A stretch of DNA of 64,000 bases from Micavibrio sp. UBA5572 (GTDB taxonomy: Bacteria > Pseudomonadota > Alphaproteobacteria > Micavibrionales > Micavibrionaceae): the NCBI GenBank assembly GCA_002425415.1, contig DIMG01000028.1, positions 19,997 to 83,996 on the forward strand, written 5' to 3'. Below, one piece after another: positions 31,750 through 41,433 of this stretch (position 1 is the first letter of the stretch; each line of letters begins with the position of its first letter). The position numbers and the translations under genes are program-made. The notes under the pieces were generated by a model. It worked only from the letters and a program-made list of their open reading frames with translations, did not search any database and had not been told where the DNA came from.

Positions 31750-32037
31750 TTATCGTTTCGGACCCAAAACAGGCCCTATTCCTGGAGCTTTACAAGAAAT
31801 TTGATTGGCAGACGCCTGAGAAACGGTAAAATCTCCAATCGACTGACCATTTCCTTTTGGCAAGGTAGCATCACCTTCATAATCTTTTCCCGGGCGAGCT
31901 CCAAAAATCCTGTTTATCCCGCTATTAGAGACATCCTGCAAATTCTGACCGAACATCACAGCATTGCCGGTTCTGTCTACTATTGCTGCGGTTCCAGCGT
32001 TTGCGTCAAACTCACATGTTAAATCCGGTGCTGGCAT
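31750..32037 (-). CDS. Hypothetical orphan protein, island gene 3
   Basis: This 95-residue protein is not recognised. It has no signal peptide or membrane segment, is rich in Gly, Asn and Asp, and has two cysteines (DLTCEF near the start, QISCKA near the end). The ATG at 32037 has AAGGGG 6-7 nt upstream. The leader GAAAAGGGG is shared with island gene 1. It diverges from leuC. Confidence 0.55.
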   Translation of the reverse strand: MPAPDLTCEFDANAGTAAIVDRTGNAVMFGQNLQDVSNSGINRIFGARPGKDYEGDATLPKGNGQSIGDFTVSQASANQISCKAPGIGPVLGPKR

Positions 32038-32120
32038 ATCATACCCCTTTTCGTTATTTACTACTGCCTAATAGAGATTATGAATGCCAAAAGTTAATAA
32101 TATGACAATATGGTTTAAGC

Positions 32121-32150
32121 TTGAGAACCCACACGGTTTTTCGCTATAAG
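32121..32150 (+). promoter_or_regulatory. Candidate promoter of the leu operon
   Basis: TTGAGA at 32121-32126 and TATAAG at 32145-32150 are spaced by 18 nt. The implied start of transcription falls at about 32157, the leuC ATG itself, so the mRNA may be leaderless. No ribosome site is visible before leuC, in agreement. Confidence 0.45.
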
Positions 32151-32156
32151 TTTCTG

Positions 32157-33554
32157 ATGTCACAAACATTATTCGAAAAAATCTGGAATGCCCATATCGT
32201 TCACAAGGCTTCTGACGGGACTTGTCTGATCTATATTGACCGTCATCTGGTGCATGAAGTTACTTCCCCGCAAGCATTTGAAGGGTTGCGGATGGCAGGA
32301 CGTAAGGTCAGAAATGTGGGGGCAACCCTTGCCGTTGCCGATCATAATGTTCCGACAACCAATCGGGCATTGGGGATTAAAGATCCTGAAAGTCGCCTGC
32401 AGATAGAAACACTGGAAGAAAACGTCAAAGCATTTGGGATTACCTATTTCGGAATGGGAGATGTGCGTCAGGGGATTGTTCATATCATTGGCCCTGAACA
32501 AGGATTTACCCAACCAGGAATGACTATTGTTTGCGGGGATTCCCATACGTCTACGCATGGGGCTTTTGGCGCGTTGGCGTTTGGCATTGGAACATCTGAA
32601 GTCGAGCATGTTTTGGCGACTCAGACCTTGATCCAGAAACCTGCCAAAACCATGCGCATTACGGTTGATGGTGATCTTCCCGAATTTGTGACCGCCAAAG
32701 ATATTGCCCTTCATCTTATCGGCTTGATCGGAACATCGGGCGGGACAGGTTATGTGATCGAGTATGCGGGGTCTGCCATCCGCAATCTATCTATGGAAGG
32801 TCGTATGACCATTTGCAATATGACGATCGAAGCCGGAGCGCGTGCCGGTCTGATTGCACCGGATGACAAGACGTTCGACTATATCAAAGATCGTCCCATG
32901 GCACCGCAGGGTGCGGATTGGGATAAGGCTGTTGCTTGGTGGAAATCTCTTCCAACTGATGACGATGCCATTTTCGATCAAGACATTCATATTGAGGCCA
33001 ATGATATTGCGCCGAGCGTGACATGGGGAACATCACCGCAAGATGTTTTACCGATTACAGGGGTTATTCCCAATCCCGATGACGTGTCTGACCCCAATAA
33101 GCGGGCATCGATGATACGGGCTCTTGATTATATGGGTTTAGTTTCAGGTACAAAGTTGACAGATGTTGTGATCGATAAAGTTTTTATCGGGTCATGCACC
33201 AATGCCCGTATTGAAGATTTACGTGCTGCGGCAAAAATTGTTGAAGGCAAAAAAATTGCTTCCCATGTTCAGGCTATGGTTGTTCCCGGGTCAGGGCTGG
33301 TTAAGGCACAGGCCGAACAAGAAGGGTTGGATCATGTTTTTCTTGAAGCCGGATTTGAATGGCGTGAACCAGGATGTTCTTTATGTCTGGGTATGAATGA
33401 AGACCGTCTTAATGCAGGTGAGCGATGCGCGTCTACTTCAAACCGTAACTTTGAAGGCCGACAAGGGCGCGGAGCGCGCACCCATCTTCTCTCTCCTGCT
33501 ATGGCTGCCGCCGCCGCCATTACAGGGAAGTTAACAGACATCAGAGAATTTTAA
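32157..33554 (+). CDS. leuC: 3-isopropylmalate dehydratase large subunit
   Basis: LeuC is the iron-sulfur large subunit that, with LeuD, isomerises 2- to 3-isopropylmalate in leucine synthesis. The cluster cysteines are in [14 protein letters not shown] and [31 protein letters not shown] is also typical. The start at 32157 ([15 protein letters not shown]) gives 465 residues; a TTG 12 codons earlier is within the putative promoter and is rejected. An orphan gene separates it from leuD. Confidence 0.95.
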   Translation: MSQTLFEKIWNAHIVHKASDGTCLIYIDRHLVHEVTSPQAFEGLRMAGRKVRNVGATLAVADHNVPTTNRALGIKDPESRLQIETLEENVKAFGITYFGMGDVRQGIVHIIGPEQGFTQPGMTIVCGDSHTSTHGAFGALAFGIGTSEVEHVLATQTLIQKPAKTMRITVDGDLPEFVTAKDIALHLIGLIGTSGGTGYVIEYAGSAIRNLSMEGRMTICNMTIEAGARAGLIAPDDKTFDYIKDRPMAPQGADWDKAVAWWKSLPTDDDAIFDQDIHIEANDIAPSVTWGTSPQDVLPITGVIPNPDDVSDPNKRASMIRALDYMGLVSGTKLTDVVIDKVFIGSCTNARIEDLRAAAKIVEGKKIASHVQAMVVPGSGLVKAQAEQEGLDHVFLEAGFEWREPGCSLCLGMNEDRLNAGERCASTSNRNFEGRQGRGARTHLLSPAMAAAAAITGKLTDIREF

Positions 33555-33556
33555 AA

Positions 33557-34351
33557 ATGGCCACCACACAAATCAACAAAGCTCTGCAACGCATGTATCA
33601 CTTGAGAGGTCAATCTCATGATGCCGCCAACCAATTGTACCAACGGATATATAAGCTTCAGGATTTGCCGAAGCTGACTCCAGAACAACTCCTACAAATC
33701 AAGGCAGCTCTAGACTTAAAGCCTGTTATCACTGTTGATTACAGTGAAATCGATTTTCCGCGCGCCTACCGTGTTACCCCTTCGATTGCTGTCATTCATA
33801 TATCCAACCGCGAGCCAGATTTTTATATGTTGACGCCAACAGGATATAATGGAGAGTTTGCACAGCCAACCGATGCAATATTATTAACTGGGGAAAAAGA
33901 AAACATGGTCTCTAACTGCTTGTTTTTAGGAGGGCATAGCTCCCCAACTTTTGTAATCTCTGGCTTTAAAAAAGGTGTAGTGATCCCTGACGATTACTCA
34001 GATACGCGTTCTTTGCACACGACTGCCCAAGGAAATTTTATGGCAGATTTCAATTTTTTTGCACGAAAGGAAAATCCAAACCTTTGGGAAGAAGGACGTC
34101 TTCTCTCCAGCAATCTCTCCCGTTCATTCTTTGTGGTAGAAGGTAGGCATTACCTTGCTATCAACAAGGATGTTCCAGAACATACGCCTGTTGGATATAT
34201 TCCTGTATCTCATAAATTTTTCGTCTGGAAGTTTTGGGATGAATTTGATCGTGCGATTGGTGTAGAACCTCCGCCTATGCCCACACCATTGGCTGAAGAA
34301 TACGAAAATTTAAAAATGAGGATCGGAGAACAAGAATGCAAGCCTTCGTAA
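33557..34351 (+). CDS. Orphan protein inserted between leuC and leuD
   Basis: This 264-residue protein is not recognised. It appears soluble, with no signal peptide or membrane segment, and starts with a charged helical region ([20 protein letters not shown]) before a mixed domain with many aromatics ([20 protein letters not shown]). It begins 2 nt after the leuC stop and overlaps the leuD start by 16 nt, so it must be co-transcribed with the leucine genes. It is not a usual member of leuCDB operons. Possibilities are an acquired passenger gene or an unknown accessory; I cannot tell. Confidence 0.7.
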   Translation: MATTQINKALQRMYHLRGQSHDAANQLYQRIYKLQDLPKLTPEQLLQIKAALDLKPVITVDYSEIDFPRAYRVTPSIAVIHISNREPDFYMLTPTGYNGEFAQPTDAILLTGEKENMVSNCLFLGGHSSPTFVISGFKKGVVIPDDYSDTRSLHTTAQGNFMADFNFFARKENPNLWEEGRLLSSNLSRSFFVVEGRHYLAINKDVPEHTPVGYIPVSHKFFVWKFWDEFDRAIGVEPPPMPTPLAEEYENLKMRIGEQECKPS

Positions 34352-34932
34352 AACTAACCAGCATTCCTGCTGCCTTGCCTCTTATCAATATTGATACGGA
34401 TATGATTATCCCGAAGCAATTTTTGCGCACGATCAAACGCACAGGTTTGTCAGCGGGGTTATTCTATGAAATGCGATTTGACGAGCAAGGCAATCCGAAA
34501 TCCGATTTTGTTTTGCATCGTGAGCCTTACACCAAATCCACTATTCTTGTAACCGGTGATAATTTCGGTTGCGGATCTTCACGGGAACATGCGCCTTGGG
34601 CGTTACTCGATTTTGGCATTCGGTGCATCATTGCACCGAGTTATTCGGATATTTTTTTTAACAATTGTTTTAAAAACGGAATTTTACCCATTTCTATTCC
34701 TCAAGCCCAACTTGATGAATTAACCGCCGCCGCCGAAGAAAAACGCGAGATTACAATTGATCTGGAACAACAAAAAATTGTTTGCGGCAATAGTGTATAT
34801 ACTTTTGATATTGATCCATTCCGCAAACATTGCCTGATGAACGGGCTCGACGATATTGGACTGACTCTTGAAAAAGAAAGTCTCATTACTTCTTACGAAC
34901 AAACACGCGCACAGGATAAACCATGGCTATAG
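34336..34932 (+). CDS. leuD: 3-isopropylmalate dehydratase small subunit
   Basis: LeuD pairs with LeuC to form isopropylmalate isomerase. The swivelling-domain motifs [16 protein letters not shown] and [17 protein letters not shown] are present, and the 198-residue length is normal. GGATCGGAG lies upstream of the ATG inside the orphan gene's end. Its own end overlaps leuB by 10 nt. Confidence 0.95.
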   Translation: MQAFVKLTSIPAALPLINIDTDMIIPKQFLRTIKRTGLSAGLFYEMRFDEQGNPKSDFVLHREPYTKSTILVTGDNFGCGSSREHAPWALLDFGIRCIIAPSYSDIFFNNCFKNGILPISIPQAQLDELTAAAEEKREITIDLEQQKIVCGNSVYTFDIDPFRKHCLMNGLDDIGLTLEKESLITSYEQTRAQDKPWL

Positions 34933-36041
34933 AAAAAAATATTTTGATTACTGCCGGTGATGGCATCGGCCCTGAAGTCATGAATGAAGTTCAAAAAATT
35001 ATTTCATTCTTAAATCACGAAGGGTTAGCCAATTTTCATGTGACCGAACGTCCGATTGGTGGCGCATCACTTGATGCTCACGGTGTTCCGGTGACAGACG
35101 AGACACTGGAACTCGGAAAATCGTCCGATTGTGTTTTGTTGGGGGCTGTGGGCGGCACTCAATGGGATCATATTGATTTTGCGCTTCGCCCTGAAGCCGG
35201 ACTGCTTAAAACCCGCAAGGAGCTTGATTTGTTTGCAAATTTGCGCCCTGCTCTGGTCTTTGATGCCTTGATTGATGCATCGACTTTAAAGCCTGAGATT
35301 ATTCGCGGTCTGGATATTCTGATTGTTCGCGAATTGACTGGTGGAGTTTATTTTGGCGAACCTCGCGGGATTTTTGATTTGCCGAATGGTGAGCGTCAGG
35401 GTGTCAATACGCAAGTATATACAACATCTGAAATTCATCGTGTTGCTCGCGTTGCTTTTGAACTTGCACAAAAACGGGGTCAAAAACTTTGTTCTTGTGA
35501 AAAAGCAAATGTCATGGAATCCGGAAAGTTATGGCGCGAAGAAGTTTCCAAATTGGCGTCAGATTATCCTGATGTTTCGTTATCACATATGTATGCGGAT
35601 AATTGCGCGATGCAACTTTTGAAAAATCCGCGTCAATTCGATGTCATTGTTACCGATAATTTATTTGGTGATATTTTGTCCGATGAGGCATCGATGTTGA
35701 CAGGATCTCTGGGCATGCTGCCTTCGGCGTCTTTAGGGGCTCGGGACGCAAACGGGCATCAGAATGCTTTGTATGAGCCTGTTCATGGCTCTGCCCCCGA
35801 TATAGCGGGGCAAAACAAAGCCAATCCGATGGCGGCAATCCTCAGTTTTGCAATGGCTTTGCGCTTTTCTCTTGACCTTCCGGTTATAGCTGACCATATA
35901 GAGGCGGCAGCCCGCGCCGTTCTGGATCAGGGTCTTCGTACTGGTGACATTATGGCCGAAGGCTGCACCCAAATCGGCACATCACAAATGGGTGATGCTG
36001 TCATTGATGAACTGAAAATAAAACTTATGAAGGCTGCATAA
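34923..36041 (+). CDS. leuB: 3-isopropylmalate dehydrogenase
   Basis: LeuB oxidises and decarboxylates 3-isopropylmalate to the leucine keto acid with NAD. The N-terminal [15 protein letters not shown] and the metal/substrate segment [20 protein letters not shown] are diagnostic, as is the NAD loop [17 protein letters not shown]. At 372 residues it is a normal length. It is translationally coupled to leuD by a 10-nt overlap. Confidence 0.96.
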   Translation: MAIEKNILITAGDGIGPEVMNEVQKIISFLNHEGLANFHVTERPIGGASLDAHGVPVTDETLELGKSSDCVLLGAVGGTQWDHIDFALRPEAGLLKTRKELDLFANLRPALVFDALIDASTLKPEIIRGLDILIVRELTGGVYFGEPRGIFDLPNGERQGVNTQVYTTSEIHRVARVAFELAQKRGQKLCSCEKANVMESGKLWREEVSKLASDYPDVSLSHMYADNCAMQLLKNPRQFDVIVTDNLFGDILSDEASMLTGSLGMLPSASLGARDANGHQNALYEPVHGSAPDIAGQNKANPMAAILSFAMALRFSLDLPVIADHIEAAARAVLDQGLRTGDIMAEGCTQIGTSQMGDAVIDELKIKLMKAA

Positions 36042-36045
36042 TATT

Positions 36046-36579
36046 ATGGACTACATGAAGATCTCCACAGGAAACGACATTCCTTTTGATGTGAATGTTA
36101 TCATCGAGAACCCAATGGGGGGAGAGCCTGTCAAATATGAAATTGACAAAGAATCCGGCGCAATGTTTGTTGACCGTTTTCTGCATACAGCCATGTATTA
36201 CCCTGGAAATTACGGATTTATTCCTCATACACTGTCCGGTGATGGAGATCCTGTCGATGTTCTGGTTATTACGCGTCAAGCCGTTGTTCCCGGATCTGTC
36301 ATGCGCGTTCGTCCGGTTGGGGTTTTGTTGATGGAAGATGATGGCGGAATTGATGAAAAAATTATTGCTGTTCCTCACGCTTCTCTTTATCCCTATCACG
36401 ACAATGTCGATGATGTTGAACAAATCAGGCCTATTTTGCGTGAAAAAATTTCGCACTTCTTTAAACATTACAAAGACCTTGAACCCAACAAGTGGTCAAA
36501 AGTTCTTGGCTGGGGAGATGCACAAAAAGCTGGTGAACTTATATCCGAAGGCGTTGAGCGTTATAAAAACAGCCTGTAA
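36046..36579 (+). CDS. ppa: Inorganic pyrophosphatase
   Basis: This family I soluble pyrophosphatase of 177 residues hydrolyses PPi. The signature GDGDPVDVLV is present, as are the metal-site segments YEIDKESGAMFVDRF and DNVDDVEQI. It starts 4 nt after leuB, so it probably shares the leu transcript. A small rhodanese gene follows. Confidence 0.95.
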   Translation: MDYMKISTGNDIPFDVNVIIENPMGGEPVKYEIDKESGAMFVDRFLHTAMYYPGNYGFIPHTLSGDGDPVDVLVITRQAVVPGSVMRVRPVGVLLMEDDGGIDEKIIAVPHASLYPYHDNVDDVEQIRPILREKISHFFKHYKDLEPNKWSKVLGWGDAQKAGELISEGVERYKNSL

Positions 36580-36627
36580 TTTATACGATAAATATCAAAC
36601 AAGACGACCACTTTCGGGAGAAATAAA

Positions 36628-36951
36628 ATGATACAGGAAATTGATGCACCAACCCTTGAACAATGGCTTCAATCCGGTGATGCCATCTTGATCGACGTGC
36701 GCGAGCCAGACGAATTTGCATCCGGACATATCGAGGGCGCGGTTTCCATCCCTCTTTCCGTGTTTCCGAAAACCTATAATCACGGCCATTATCCGGCAGA
36801 TAAAAAAATTGTGTTTCAATGTAAGGCTGGCGGACGGTCTATGCGTGCTTGCCAATTGGTATGTGACATTGCCGCCAATGAAGACAATGTTTTTAACCTT
36901 GCAGGCGGAATTGGAGCTTGGGTATCAAGTGGGCGCGAAGTCGTCTCCTAA
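36628..36951 (+). CDS. Single-domain rhodanese-like sulfurtransferase
   Basis: This is a 107-residue single rhodanese domain. The active-site loop FQCKAGGRS supplies the cysteine C65, and LIDVREPDEFASGHIEGAVS is the family signature. No signal peptide is seen, so it is cytoplasmic, in the GlpE class. Its stop overlaps the end of greB, which is on the other strand, by 4 nt. Confidence 0.9.
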   Translation: MIQEIDAPTLEQWLQSGDAILIDVREPDEFASGHIEGAVSIPLSVFPKTYNHGHYPADKKIVFQCKAGGRSMRACQLVCDIAANEDNVFNLAGGIGAWVSSGREVVS

Positions 36952-37511
36952 TCGGATTGATCCAATTCGTAAACAATATCAATAATTTCCAATGATTGCG
37001 TACCGCCTGCGGTGCGCAATGTTACTGTGTCGCCTATCCCTGACTTCATTAGGGCGCGTGCCACTGGCGAAACCCAGTTGATCTTACCATGATCCATGTC
37101 TGCTTCATCTACGCCGACCAGCTTGACAGTTGTTTCAATATCGTTTTCGTCAACATAGGTCACGGTCGCGCCAAAGAAAACATGTTCTATATTTTGCTGG
37201 CGTTTTGGGTCAACAATTTCCGGCTTTTCTAGTCTCTTGGTCAGATAACGCACGCGACGATCAATTTCGCGGAGCTTCTTTTTATTATAAATATAATCAC
37301 CATTTTCGGAGCGATCTCCGTTTCCGGCGGCCCATGAGACTATTTCAACAATCTTTGGACGCTCTACGCGTATGAGGGTTTCAAGTTCATCCGAAAGCAT
37401 TTTATGTCCGAATGGTGTCATCAGATTTTTGACATCAGCAAGAAGAGTGTCGGGTTCTTCGAACCCGCCTTCCATTTCGTCATCATTTTCTTTGGTAAAT
37501 GCTTTGCTCAT
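36948..37511 (-). CDS. greB: Transcription elongation factor GreB
   Basis: GreB enters the RNA polymerase channel and stimulates cleavage of backtracked RNA. The coiled-coil tip carries the acidic residues in NGDRSENGDYIYNKKKLREI, and LREIDRRVRYLTKRLE is characteristic of GreB rather than GreA. The protein is 187 residues, slightly extended at its N-terminus with an acidic tract. It diverges from slyX. Confidence 0.9.
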   Translation of the reverse strand: MSKAFTKENDDEMEGGFEEPDTLLADVKNLMTPFGHKMLSDELETLIRVERPKIVEIVSWAAGNGDRSENGDYIYNKKKLREIDRRVRYLTKRLEKPEIVDPKRQQNIEHVFFGATVTYVDENDIETTVKLVGVDEADMDHGKINWVSPVARALMKSGIGDTVTLRTAGGTQSLEIIDIVYELDQSD

Positions 37512-37589
37512 AGCATCAGATTGTAGTGTTTCTGATCTTTCGTAGCAAATATATTGTTATTTCCTCGGGAAACAGTGTAAAACCAGCAT

Positions 37590-37832
37590 ATGAATGATAA
37601 TTCCGATGATATTACCCGCCTTGAAACCATGATTGCCCATCAGGAAAAGCAAATCACGGATTTAAGCGATATGACCAGTTCCCAATGGAGAGAAATTGAT
37701 ACGTTGAAGCAACAGGTCTATTACCTGATTTCCCGTTTTAAAGATATGGAACAGGATCATTCAACCAGCAAAGCAGATCGCGTACAAACAGTCTCGGAAA
37801 TGGCTGCTGCTGAAAAGCCACCGCATTACTAA
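37590..37832 (+). CDS. slyX: SlyX-family coiled-coil protein
   Basis: This 80-residue protein fits SlyX: a single coiled coil (ITRLETMIAHQEKQITDLSD) followed by a short tail. The function of SlyX is unknown. It starts in the 78-nt gap between the divergent greB and itself and is followed after 5 nt by dusB, so they are likely co-transcribed. Confidence 0.8.
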   Translation: MNDNSDDITRLETMIAHQEKQITDLSDMTSSQWREIDTLKQQVYYLISRFKDMEQDHSTSKADRVQTVSEMAAAEKPPHY

Positions 37833-37837
37833 TTATC

Positions 37838-38812
37838 ATGTCTATTTCAATTGGTTCTATCAACATTGAAACCCCTGTTTTTCTCGCCCCTATGTCGGGG
37901 GTGACGGATTTACCTTTCCGGCACATGGTCAAAAGATTTGGTGCTGGATTGGTTTTCTCTGAAATGCTGGCATCACGTCCCATGGTTGAGAATGCTCGCA
38001 GAATGCGAAAAACAAGAGAGTGTTTTGATTTTGTTGAAGAACATCCCCTTGCCATTCAAATTGCCGGATGCGAGCCGGATGTTGTCGCAGAAGCCGCGCG
38101 GATTTGCGAAGAACGCGGTGCGCAAATTATTGATCTTAATTTTGGATGTCCGGTCAAGAAAATCGTCAATAATATGGGTGGGTCGGCGTTAATGCGCGAT
38201 GAACCTCTTGCTATCCGGATCATCGAAGATGCAGTTAAGGCCGTTGGCGTTCCTGTCACTGTCAAGATGCGGTTAGGATGGGATCATGACTCAATCAATG
38301 CTCCCCGTCTGGCCGAGATGGCAGAAAACGTGGGTGTTAAAATGATTACGGTTCATGGACGAACGCGCAACCAACTTTATACAGGGCAAGCTGATTGGGA
38401 TGCCATTCGTGAAGTCAAATCCAGAGTGCGTATTCCTGTGATCGTCAACGGAGACATTCTGACACCGCATGATGCGTCTTTGGCTCTTGAAAAATCAGGA
38501 GCGGATGGCGTAATGATCGGGCGTGGAGCCTATGGCAAGCCTTGGGTTGTCAAACAAGTGATGGATCATTTATCAACCGGACAACACTCTCCCGCCCCAT
38601 CAGGCTTGTTTTTAAGAGACTTGATGCTCGATCATTATGACGCGCTAATTTCTCATTATGGCGTTGATGTCGGAGTTAAAATTTCTCGTAAACATATTGG
38701 CTGGTACATACAGGATTTAAGAAATTCCGAGTTTGTTCGATCAAAAATCAATGCATCGACTGTGCCGGATGATGTCAAAAATATGATTTTCGAGTTTTTT
38801 GAAACTTTGTAA
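37838..38812 (+). CDS. dusB: tRNA-dihydrouridine synthase B
   Basis: Dus enzymes use FMN and NADPH to reduce uridines in the tRNA D loop. The TIM-barrel signature APMSGVTDLPFR and the catalytic cysteine C104 in NFGCPVKK are present, with GRGAYGKPW near the phosphate-binding end. The motif NFGCPVKK and 324-residue length fit DusB. In other bacteria dusB is often the neighbour of fis or ntr genes; here it follows slyX. Confidence 0.92.
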   Translation: MSISIGSINIETPVFLAPMSGVTDLPFRHMVKRFGAGLVFSEMLASRPMVENARRMRKTRECFDFVEEHPLAIQIAGCEPDVVAEAARICEERGAQIIDLNFGCPVKKIVNNMGGSALMRDEPLAIRIIEDAVKAVGVPVTVKMRLGWDHDSINAPRLAEMAENVGVKMITVHGRTRNQLYTGQADWDAIREVKSRVRIPVIVNGDILTPHDASLALEKSGADGVMIGRGAYGKPWVVKQVMDHLSTGQHSPAPSGLFLRDLMLDHYDALISHYGVDVGVKISRKHIGWYIQDLRNSEFVRSKINASTVPDDVKNMIFEFFETL

Positions 38813-38856
38813 TCATTCAAAATTAAATAAGAAACCGCGTTTGCCCGCATGCGCCT

Positions 38857-39606
38857 TTATTCTTCTGAAAGCTTTTCTTCCAAATGTTTGACTGCATCAA
38901 AAAATTCCTGCTTGGTTTGTTTGGCATACGGATTGTCCCGCTGAATAGCTAAAAAAAGTTCGTCGCTGTCGTAACGGATCATCTCGACCATTTCGCTTAA
39001 TAGCAGATAAGTTTTTGTTTTTTGATGAATTTCAGGCACATCCATTTTTGAAAAAACTTTGGCCATCATATGGGTTAAACCTTGCACATAGGCCATTTCC
39101 TTATCATGAAGTTCCGGAGTTGTTTCATGGACAGATAGTCCCAAAGTCTCTGACAGATATTTTTTAATACAATTTTTTCTATTGGTTCGGCCAATGTCAC
39201 ATAATGTTATGTTCAGGCCATGAATGCCCAATTTACCACTTTGAGGGCCAAAAAGCGGATGAAGGCTCAAATACTCGACTCCATCAGGAATGAGGTCAGT
39301 AACAATTTTGATTGGATTAACTTTTACCGAACATAAATCAATCAAGAGCTGGTTTCTTTGAAGTTTATGACAGATTGATGACACAGCGTCCATCAAATGA
39401 ACCACTGGCACACACAAAACAATAATTTCGCAATCACAGATTTCATCCAACGTCCCGAGTTTTACGTTATACAAAGACGCAATATCGGACAGGTCACGAT
39501 GAGAATCATAAACAGTCACTTCAAAATACGGGATCAGGTATTTCAGCATAAACTCGCCAAAGGCTCCGACACCCATAACTCCTAATGTTTGTCTCATTTT
39601 ATTCAT
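38857..39606 (-). CDS. Prephenate dehydrogenase-like NAD(P) oxidoreductase
   Basis: The 249-residue protein has an N-terminal Rossmann fold (LGVMGVGAFGEFMLKYL) and a TyrA-type segment LSLHPLFGPQSGK in which the histidine matches the prephenate dehydrogenase catalytic region. The C-terminal half is helical, with HDKEMAYVQGLTHMMAKVF as seen in that family. It is shorter than most TyrA proteins. It may make tyrosine precursor 4-hydroxyphenylpyruvate, but arogenate specificity or a paralogous role cannot be excluded. It converges on dusB. Confidence 0.75.
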   Translation of the reverse strand: MNKMRQTLGVMGVGAFGEFMLKYLIPYFEVTVYDSHRDLSDIASLYNVKLGTLDEICDCEIIVLCVPVVHLMDAVSSICHKLQRNQLLIDLCSVKVNPIKIVTDLIPDGVEYLSLHPLFGPQSGKLGIHGLNITLCDIGRTNRKNCIKKYLSETLGLSVHETTPELHDKEMAYVQGLTHMMAKVFSKMDVPEIHQKTKTYLLLSEMVEMIRYDSDELFLAIQRDNPYAKQTKQEFFDAVKHLEEKLSEE

Positions 39607-39742
39607 TTTTTACCTTACCCAACTTTTATTTGATGGTCATAAAATCCTAATATGTACCAGTTTATATGGCTTTTCCCCTTCTATCTACTGGATAAATCAG
39701 CTAAAAAGGGCGTGTATTTAATATTTATGGAGAGAATATAAC

Positions 39743-41173
39743 ATGACGTCCGCATCGCAATCTCTGGAATCTGATTCTGGCCTGACCATTCGCACTGAAA
39801 CCGATTCTTTTGGTGAAATTGAAGTTCCTGCCAATCAATATTGGGGGGCGCAAACTCAGCGGTCTTTGGGAAATTTCAAAATTGGTGGCGAAAAAATGCC
39901 AGCCCCATTAATTCGGGCGCTTGGTATTATCAAACGTGCTGCGGCTCAAACCAATATGGCTTTAGGTGTTCTTTCTCCGGAAATCGGGAATGCCATTATC
40001 AATGCTGCCGAAGAAGTCATTGACGGGTCTTTGATTCATGAGTTTCCTCTGGTTGTCTGGCAAACTGGTTCAGGCACTCAAACAAACATGAATGCCAATG
40101 AAGTCATTTCGAACCGTGCAATCGAGATGGTCGGCGGCGTCATGGGATCAAAGAAACCCGTTCACCCGAATGACCATGTCAATATGGGGCAATCCTCGAA
40201 TGATACCTTCCCGACAGCGATGCATATTGCAGCAGGTGAACAAATTTATCATGAGTTGATCCCTGCCCTTGAATATCTTCATGCTGCTCTTGATGCTAAG
40301 GCCAAGGCATTTGACCATATTGTCAAGATCGGGCGCACTCATTTGATGGATGCAACGCCGCTGACCCTTGGTCAGGAGTTTTCAGGTTACGCCAAACAAA
40401 TCGAGTTTGGTATTGACCGCATCAAAACATGTTTTCCACGTTTGATGCAGTTGGCACAAGGTGGAACGGCCGTTGGAACAGGAATTAATTCCAAAGCAGG
40501 ATTTGCCGAAAAATTTGCCGCAGACGTTGCTCACATCACCAGCCTTCCCTTCGTAACAGCAGAAAATAAATTCGAAGCATTGGCCGCGCATGATGCAATG
40601 GTCGAAGTTTCAGGCATCCTCAATACGATTGCCACATCTCTCATGAAAATAGCCAATGATATCCGATTATTGGGATCAGGGCCACGGTGCGGTATTGGTG
40701 AATTGGTGCTTCCTGCGAATGAGCCAGGGTCTTCGATTATGCCAGGCAAAGTCAATCCAACCCAATGTGAAGCCATGACCATGTTATGTGCTCAAGTCAT
40801 GGGCAATCATGTTGCCGTGACCATCGCCGGATCGAACGGGCATTTTGAATTGAATGTGTTCAAGCCAGTTATCATTTACAATGTGTTGCAGTCTATCCGT
40901 TTGATTGCCGATGGCTGTCACAGCTTTACCGATAATTGTATTGCGGGTATCGAAGCCGATGAGCGGCGCATTGAAAAATTGATGTTTGAAAGCCTGATGC
41001 TGGTGACGGCGCTTAACCCTCATATCGGGTATGACAACGCGGCGAAAATAGCCAAAAAAGCCCATGAAGAAGGCTCTTCTTTGAAAGAAGCCGGCGTGGC
41101 CTTGGGGCTGTTAACCGAAGAACAATTCAAACAATGGATTGTTCCTCAAGATATGGTCAAACCGCGTGACTAA
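39743..41173 (+). CDS. fumC: Class II fumarate hydratase
   Basis: FumC interconverts fumarate and malate in the citric acid cycle without an iron-sulfur cluster. The signature [16 protein letters not shown] contains the catalytic serine loop, and [14 protein letters not shown] and [16 protein letters not shown] complete the active site. The length is 476 residues, normal apart from a short extension at the N-terminus. GGAGAG precedes the ATG. A ribbon-helix-helix gene overlaps its end. Confidence 0.96.
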   Translation: MTSASQSLESDSGLTIRTETDSFGEIEVPANQYWGAQTQRSLGNFKIGGEKMPAPLIRALGIIKRAAAQTNMALGVLSPEIGNAIINAAEEVIDGSLIHEFPLVVWQTGSGTQTNMNANEVISNRAIEMVGGVMGSKKPVHPNDHVNMGQSSNDTFPTAMHIAAGEQIYHELIPALEYLHAALDAKAKAFDHIVKIGRTHLMDATPLTLGQEFSGYAKQIEFGIDRIKTCFPRLMQLAQGGTAVGTGINSKAGFAEKFAADVAHITSLPFVTAENKFEALAAHDAMVEVSGILNTIATSLMKIANDIRLLGSGPRCGIGELVLPANEPGSSIMPGKVNPTQCEAMTMLCAQVMGNHVAVTIAGSNGHFELNVFKPVIIYNVLQSIRLIADGCHSFTDNCIAGIEADERRIEKLMFESLMLVTALNPHIGYDNAAKIAKKAHEEGSSLKEAGVALGLLTEEQFKQWIVPQDMVKPRD

Positions 41174-41432
41174 GCGTCCTCCTAATAATCAAGACAGGCC
41201 TGATGAACTATTATCAGGCCTTCTTTCTTCGCCTGTCATTAAACGCTCTGTTTCAATTTCCGGACATTCCACATCGGTGTCATTGGAACAGCCGTTTTGG
41301 GATGAGCTTCTTTCCATTGTTGAGCAAGACAAGACGACACTTTCGGAATTGGTTGCCCACATAGACGCAATGCGCCAGATCAACTTATCCAGCGCATTGC
41401 GTCTTTACATTCTTTATCGGCTTAAAAGTTAG
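41166..41432 (+). CDS. Ribbon-helix-helix (RHH_4) protein
   Basis: This 88-residue protein matches the alphaproteobacterial RHH_4 pattern: [20 protein letters not shown], then FWDELLSI and [11 protein letters not shown]. Such proteins are presumed small DNA-binding factors; targets are unknown. I use a GTG at 41166, which overlaps the fumC stop by 8 nt. It ends 1 nt before the convergent AsmA gene. Confidence 0.82.
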   Translation: MTKRPPNNQDRPDELLSGLLSSPVIKRSVSISGHSTSVSLEQPFWDELLSIVEQDKTTLSELVAHIDAMRQINLSSALRLYILYRLKS

Positions 41433-41433
41433 G

